Assembly: GCA_016934645.1 (NCBI GenBank)
Contig: JAFGSL010000167.1
Location: 1-17,238 of the forward strand
DNA length: 17,238 bases
Direction: 5' to 3'
From: Anaerolineae bacterium
GTDB taxonomy: Bacteria > Chloroflexota > Anaerolineae > B4-G1 > SLSP01
Position numbers and translations under genes: made by a program. The notes under the pieces are model-generated. The model saw nothing but the letters and a program-made list of their open reading frames with translations. It did no database searches and was not told the DNA's origin. This document shows positions 15,099-17,238 of the stretch, piece by piece. The stretch's first letter is position 1. Each line of letters opens with the position of its first letter.

Positions 15099-15498
15099 AA
15101 CCTGTTAACTCCTCCCCAAATTTCCTCATATGGGAAACAAAACTATCCGCACATACGGAGCAAATTCCTGCCATTTTCACCCGTTTCGGACTGATATTGC
15201 GTTCTTTAAGCATGTCCTGCGCTTTCTCGAGCACAGCACTCGTCCGAGGGGTGCAGTCAGAGAGATAAGCGCAATCCCCTCCACAGGCTGCGATGAAGAC
15301 GCCATCGAAACCCTTTTCAAGTGCATGGACGATCCAGGAAGGCTTAATCCCGCTAGAACATGGCAAAGGAATCACTTGAACCGAAGTCGAGTAATGCATA
15401 TGAGCACTACCGGCCATATCAATACCAAGGTCTGATATCGGACCAGTAGAAAATACAAGTATTTTCTGCTCGCGCTTTTTATTATTCAAGTTGGCCAT
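15082..15498 (-). CDS. mvhD: MvhD/FlpD-like delta subunit, cysteine-poor N-terminus
   Basis: A 138-residue MvhD (methyl-viologen-reducing hydrogenase delta)-family protein. Recognisable are PLPCSSGIKPSWIVHALEKG (45-64, with Cys47), the ACGGDC turn (Cys72 and Cys76), Cys82, and GICSVC (Cys113, Cys116). In Hdr complexes MvhD carries a [2Fe-2S] cluster that passes electrons from the electron-donating enzyme into HdrA. The usual N-terminal Cys-x2-Cys is replaced by FSTGPISDLG, so the cluster may be altered or lost. Its ATG follows the tusA stop directly (TAAATG), and its end overlaps the HdrA-GltD gene by 17 bp, placing it between the carrier and the NAD(P)H-linked subunit. No hydrogenase genes are in the window. 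Confidence 0.85.
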   Translation of the reverse strand: MANLNNKKREQKILVFSTGPISDLGIDMAGSAHMHYSTSVQVIPLPCSSGIKPSWIVHALEKGFDGVFIAACGGDCAYLSDCTPRTSAVLEKAQDMLKERNISPKRVKMAGICSVCADSFVSHMRKFGEELTGYDSEE

Positions 15499-15753
15499 TT
15501 ACTTCGTCCTTCGCAAATACATACTCCAGAACCCATCATTCTCGATATCACCCAAGTAGTCAAACTTCATTTTTTTGCACCAGCGCTGGACGGACACAAT
15601 CGTATCCGAGTCGGAGGATTGGATTTCCATCACTCCGCCAACTGGACATTCGCTGATACCACGTCGCGCATCCAGCAATGGACCAGGACAAGCCGTACCA
15701 CGCGCATCCACCAACTTACCAATTTCCAAAGCCCTTAGTTCGTCTGCTGTCAT
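15499..15753 (-). CDS. tusA: TusA/SirA-like sulfur carrier protein
   Basis: An 84-residue TusA-family protein with the defining ACPGPLLDARRGI motif; Cys22 of CPGP carries the persulfide. TusA homologues shuttle sulfur in tRNA thiolation, molybdenum-cofactor synthesis or dissimilatory sulfur metabolism. Being first in an operon with Hdr and DsrE genes points to the dissimilatory-type role of delivering sulfur to, or taking it from, an Hdr-like complex. AAAGGAGT lies about 6 nt before the ATG at 15753. The stop is immediately followed by the mvhD ATG. The downstream half (VQRWCKKMKFDYLGDIENDG) follows the usual family strand-helix order. Whether the in vivo partner is the DsrE at 8612-8974 is inference. 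Confidence 0.88.
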   Translation of the reverse strand: MTADELRALEIGKLVDARGTACPGPLLDARRGISECPVGGVMEIQSSDSDTIVSVQRWCKKMKFDYLGDIENDGFWSMYLRRTK

Positions 15754-15807
15754 CGTTTTACTCCTTTTTGTATTGTTAGACTGAGTTTCTGCTAAAAACG
15801 GTGATAA

Positions 15808-15867
15808 ACGGACTCACGTGTCGTCCGTATGCTTTTTATGGGAACGGTCACTGACCCCTACTGATCC
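15808..15867. promoter_or_regulatory. Candidate operators upstream of the tusA-hdr operon
   Basis: The 217-bp gap between tusA and arsR holds ACGGAC (15808-15813) facing GTCCGT (15823-15828) with CACGTG near the centre, and GGTCACTGACC (15846-15856), a perfect 11-nt palindrome. ACTGATCC (15860-15867) has its complement GGATCAGT at 15933-15940. These are plausible sites for the neighbouring ArsR-type repressor. I found no convincing consensus -35/-10 on the minus strand here, so the operon promoter is not pinned down. Confidence 0.4.
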
Positions 15868-15940
15868 GTGCATATGAAACTAAACTATTTCGGTTGTCCT
15901 GAAAGCATATTGACGTTTGGAAAGTTAAGTTTGGATCAGT

Positions 15941-15978
15941 AAACATAAAGCAAGGTTTTAGAACCTTGCTTTATGTTT
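15941..15978 (-). terminator. Hairpin terminator overlapping the arsR stop codon
   Basis: A perfect 17-bp stem: AAACATAAAGCAAGGTT (15941-15957), a 4-nt loop (15958-15961) and AACCTTGCTTTATGTTT (15962-15978). The arsR stop (15971-15973) lies inside the stem. Read on the minus strand the distal arm ends in TTTATGTTT, giving a T-rich but not pure T-tract. It should limit arsR read-through into the hdr operon, implying that the operon has its own promoter. Confidence 0.72.
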
Positions 15979-16315
15979 GAACCAGAATGTCGATGCTCCC
16001 CGCAGCTTCTCCGCTCTTAATCATATCCTCAAGAAGCACTTTGCGGATAAGACGGCAGGCCTGAAGCAATTCAGGGTATTTTAGACTGTAGTAGATCGTC
16101 TGGCCCTCCCTGCGGGCTTCAACAACATTGTTGTCTTTAAGGAGGCGCAAATGCTGGCTGGTCGTACTGACGCTTATGTCAAGCCTTTCGGCAATTTCAC
16201 TCACGCTCTTTTCTCCATCATTTAGAAGCTCCATAATCATAAGTCTGCTAGTGTGTCCGATCACGCGACAGAGGTTAGCGTGTTTTTTCATAATATCGTA
16301 GTTTCGTATTTTCAT
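15971..16315 (-). CDS. ArsR-family repressor, candidate sulfur sensor
   Basis: A 114-residue ArsR/SmtB-family winged-helix repressor: VIGHTSRLMIMELLNDGEK (18-36), the helix-turn-helix VSEIAERLDISVSTTSQHLR (38-57) and a beta wing EARREGQTIYYSL (66-78). Two cysteines only, Cys16 in the first helix and Cys87 in the last (LLQACRLI). The metal-site ELCVCDL of ArsR/CadC is absent. ArsR-type regulators of sulfur oxidation (SqrR, BigR, sHdrR) use two cysteines that form a disulfide or polysulfide bridge; here the spacing differs but the first-to-last-helix pairing could work at the dimer interface. Located directly upstream of the tusA-hdr operon, same strand, it most likely controls that operon. The start codon is right after its -10 box, suggesting a leaderless mRNA. 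Confidence 0.85.
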   Translation of the reverse strand: MKIRNYDIMKKHANLCRVIGHTSRLMIMELLNDGEKSVSEIAERLDISVSTTSQHLRLLKDNNVVEARREGQTIYYSLKYPELLQACRLIRKVLLEDMIKSGEAAGSIDILVQT

Positions 16316-16351
16316 AGTTTCTATAATACAACACCTTTAAGAATTTGTCCA
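16299..16351 (-). promoter_or_regulatory. arsR promoter with direct-repeat candidate operator
   Basis: On the minus strand: -35 TGGACA (16351-16346), 17-bp spacer, -10 TATTAT (16328-16323), then 7 nt to the arsR ATG at 16315. The transcript should start at or within a base or two of the ATG. Written on the plus strand, TAGTTTC occurs at 16299-16305 and 16315-16321, 16 nt apart with similar AT-rich flanks, straddling the start codon. This could be an autoregulatory site. Confidence 0.68.
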
Positions 16352-16433
16352 TAGAGAATTCCTGCTAATCACCCACCTGAAGACCAGGGATATAAAAAGC
16401 CGCTTTAGCGACAAAATAACGCACAAATACCTC

Positions 16434-16484
16434 TTGACAAAGCGAATTATATGGAGTATAATTCTTTATAGATAATAATTATTA
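16434..16484 (+). promoter_or_regulatory. perR promoter overlapped by PerR/Fur-box-like palindromes
   Basis: Perfect consensus TTGACA (16434-16439), 17 bp, TATAAT (16457-16462). GAATTATA (16444-16451) and TATAATTC (16457-16464) form a perfect 8-bp inverted repeat around a 5-nt centre; its core resembles the PerR box TTATAAT-N-ATTATAA. Just downstream, AGATAAT-A-ATTATTA (16470-16484) matches the 7-1-7 Fur box (TGATAAT-N-ATTATCA) at all but two positions and contains the perfect 12-bp palindrome TAATAATTATTA (16473-16484). Both sites would let the Fur-family protein repress its own operon. Confidence 0.8.
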
Positions 16485-16497
16485 ATAAGATTCAGCT

Positions 16498-16956
16498 ATG
16501 GATAGCGAAATGAACGACAGGCTAGAGACACTGATTGCCAAACTACGCGAGCAGGATTGCCGCATCACCCCGCAGCGGTTGGCTATGCTGGAGATGCTTG
16601 TTAACACCAATGAGCATCTGAGTGCGGCACAACTCTACGAACGGCTCCAGACACGCTTCCCCACCATGAGTTTGGCGACGGTTTACAAAACACTGAACCT
16701 GTTGAAAGATATGGGCGAAGTCACAGAAATCAGCTTCAGCGATGGCGATACGCACTACGACGCCAGCGACCCCACTCCCCACATCCACCTCATCTGCACC
16801 CAATGCCATCGCATCAGCGACGCACCCTTCGTCGCTGCGCCCGACCTTGCCGAGGAATTGGCTGCGCAGACCGGCTATCAGATTACCGGACATCGCTTCG
16901 ACTTCTACGGTATCTGCCCGGACTGCCAGACAAATCAATCAGTTCCAAATCAGTAA
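16498..16956 (+). CDS. PerR-like Fur-family peroxide/metal regulator
   Basis: A 152-residue Fur-family repressor. The winged helix includes [13 protein letters not shown] (22-34) and [18 protein letters not shown] (58-75). Regulatory metal ligands align with B. subtilis PerR: His40, Asp88, His95, His97 and Asp108. Asp at the last position is typical of PerR, where Fur usually has Glu. Structural zinc pairs are Cys100-x2-Cys103 and Cys140-x2-Cys143. PerR senses peroxide by metal-catalysed oxidation of its histidines and then releases DNA. Next to a peroxiredoxin and behind PerR-box-like palindromes, the peroxide-sensing role is likely, though Fur activity is not excluded. The ATG at 16498 has no clear Shine-Dalgarno; an in-frame ATG at 16510 is an alternative. 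The peroxiredoxin gene follows 34 bp after the stop. Confidence 0.88.
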   Translation: MDSEMNDRLETLIAKLREQDCRITPQRLAMLEMLVNTNEHLSAAQLYERLQTRFPTMSLATVYKTLNLLKDMGEVTEISFSDGDTHYDASDPTPHIHLICTQCHRISDAPFVAAPDLAEELAAQTGYQITGHRFDFYGICPDCQTNQSVPNQ

Positions 16957-16990
16957 ATCTAAAATCACAAAATCTAAGGAGGTAACACAG

Positions 16991-17238
16991 ATGGAAGGCA
17001 CAAGCATGCCCTTGATTGGCGATAAATTCCCAGAAATGACGGTAACAACGACCCACGGTAAAATGCAATTACCCCAGGCGATGGAGGGGAAATGGTTCAT
17101 CCTCTTCAGCCACCCGGCGGACTTTACCCCGGTCTGCACGACGGAGTTCCACGCATTCCAGCAGCTTTACCCGCAGTTCCGCGAACTCAATACCGAGTTG
17201 ATCGGGCTGAGCATTGACCAGGTCTACAGCCACATCAA
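16991..17238 (+). CDS. Prx6-type peroxiredoxin, cut by window end
   Basis: The first 82 codons of a peroxiredoxin that continues beyond the window. The N-terminus [11 protein letters not shown] (6-16) and the active-site loop [15 protein letters not shown], with peroxidatic Cys49 and Pro42/Thr46 around it, match the Prx6 (1-Cys or archaeal TPx-like) group better than typical AhpC. The enzyme reduces hydrogen peroxide and organic hydroperoxides in the cytoplasm. A perfect AAGGAGGT lies at 16976-16983, just before the ATG at 16991. It follows the PerR-like gene by 34 bp with no terminator, so it should share the peroxide-controlled promoter at 16434. Whether a resolving cysteine exists cannot be seen. 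Confidence 0.9.
   Translation, partial: MEGTSMPLIGDKFPEMTVTTTHGKMQLPQAMEGKWFILFSHPADFTPVCTTEFHAFQQLYPQFRELNTELIGLSIDQVYSHI

Noticed and set aside
8612..15753. Methanogen-type heterodisulfide reductase for CoM-S-S-CoB
   Set aside because: No methanogenesis genes or hydrogenase nearby, bacterial-style Shine-Dalgarno and sigma-70 promoters, one dead CCG domain in HdrB, and TusA/DsrE partners all point to bacterial sulfur metabolism.
15754..15970. Riboswitch or small RNA before tusA
   Set aside because: Only short palindromes and the arsR terminator hairpin are visible; no recognisable riboswitch core.

Overview
The window looks like a chromosomal segment of a free-living anaerobic or facultative bacterium. 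The best guess is Chloroflexota (Anaerolineae-like), but this is inference only. It rests on the mix of a ROCO/WD40 signalling protein, a heterodisulfide-reductase (Hdr) sulfur cluster, an archaeal-type Prx6 peroxiredoxin, and short-period repeat arrays in front of genes. No rRNA, tRNA or phylogenetic marker is present to settle it. Base composition is uneven: the plus-strand left half (srlD and the ROCO gene above all) is visibly richer in G+C than the minus-strand hdr operon.

Left half, plus strand (435-8518): an SrlD-type sugar-alcohol-phosphate dehydrogenase; a tldD-tldE metalloprotease pair; a small DsrE-family protein; a higB-higA toxin-antitoxin pair with a consensus promoter whose spacer and -10 are filled by a perfect 10-bp inverted repeat; and, 34 bp after higA, a 1129-residue ROCO protein. 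That protein has seven WD40 blades, a Roc GTPase, a COR region, a zinc ribbon, a degenerate TIR/SEFIR-like domain and a small helical tail resembling effector-associated/death-like domains. Two arrays of short-period inverted repeats (8-nt and 7-nt periods) lie just before srlD and before the DsrE gene. A perfect 16-bp hairpin terminator ends the plus-strand block.

Right-centre, minus strand (15753 down to 8612): one tightly packed operon in the order tusA-like, mvhD-like, hdrA carrying an inserted GltD/NfnB-like NAD(P)H module, a second hdrA, a small winged-helix-like protein, hdrC, hdrB, dsrE2-like. TusA and DsrE proteins are sulfur carriers. HdrA, HdrB and HdrC make a flavin/iron-sulfur complex able to reduce or oxidise a (hetero)disulfide. 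The inserted GltD module supplies an NAD(P)H port where other Hdr complexes use a hydrogenase, formate dehydrogenase or Flox subunits. The likely product is a cytoplasmic, possibly electron-bifurcating NAD(P)H:sulfur-carrier/disulfide oxidoreductase. Several subunits have lost canonical cysteines (N-terminal half of HdrB, N-terminus of MvhD, one ferredoxin loop of HdrA), so its cofactor chain should differ from textbook Hdr. An ArsR-family regulator with two cysteines sits upstream behind a strong hairpin and is the obvious candidate thiol/sulfur sensor.

Right end: divergent from arsR, a PerR-like Fur-family regulator has a perfect-consensus promoter overlapped by PerR/Fur-box-like inverted repeats. 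It is followed by a Prx6-type peroxiredoxin cut by the window edge, forming an oxidative-stress module next to the oxygen-sensitive Hdr complex.
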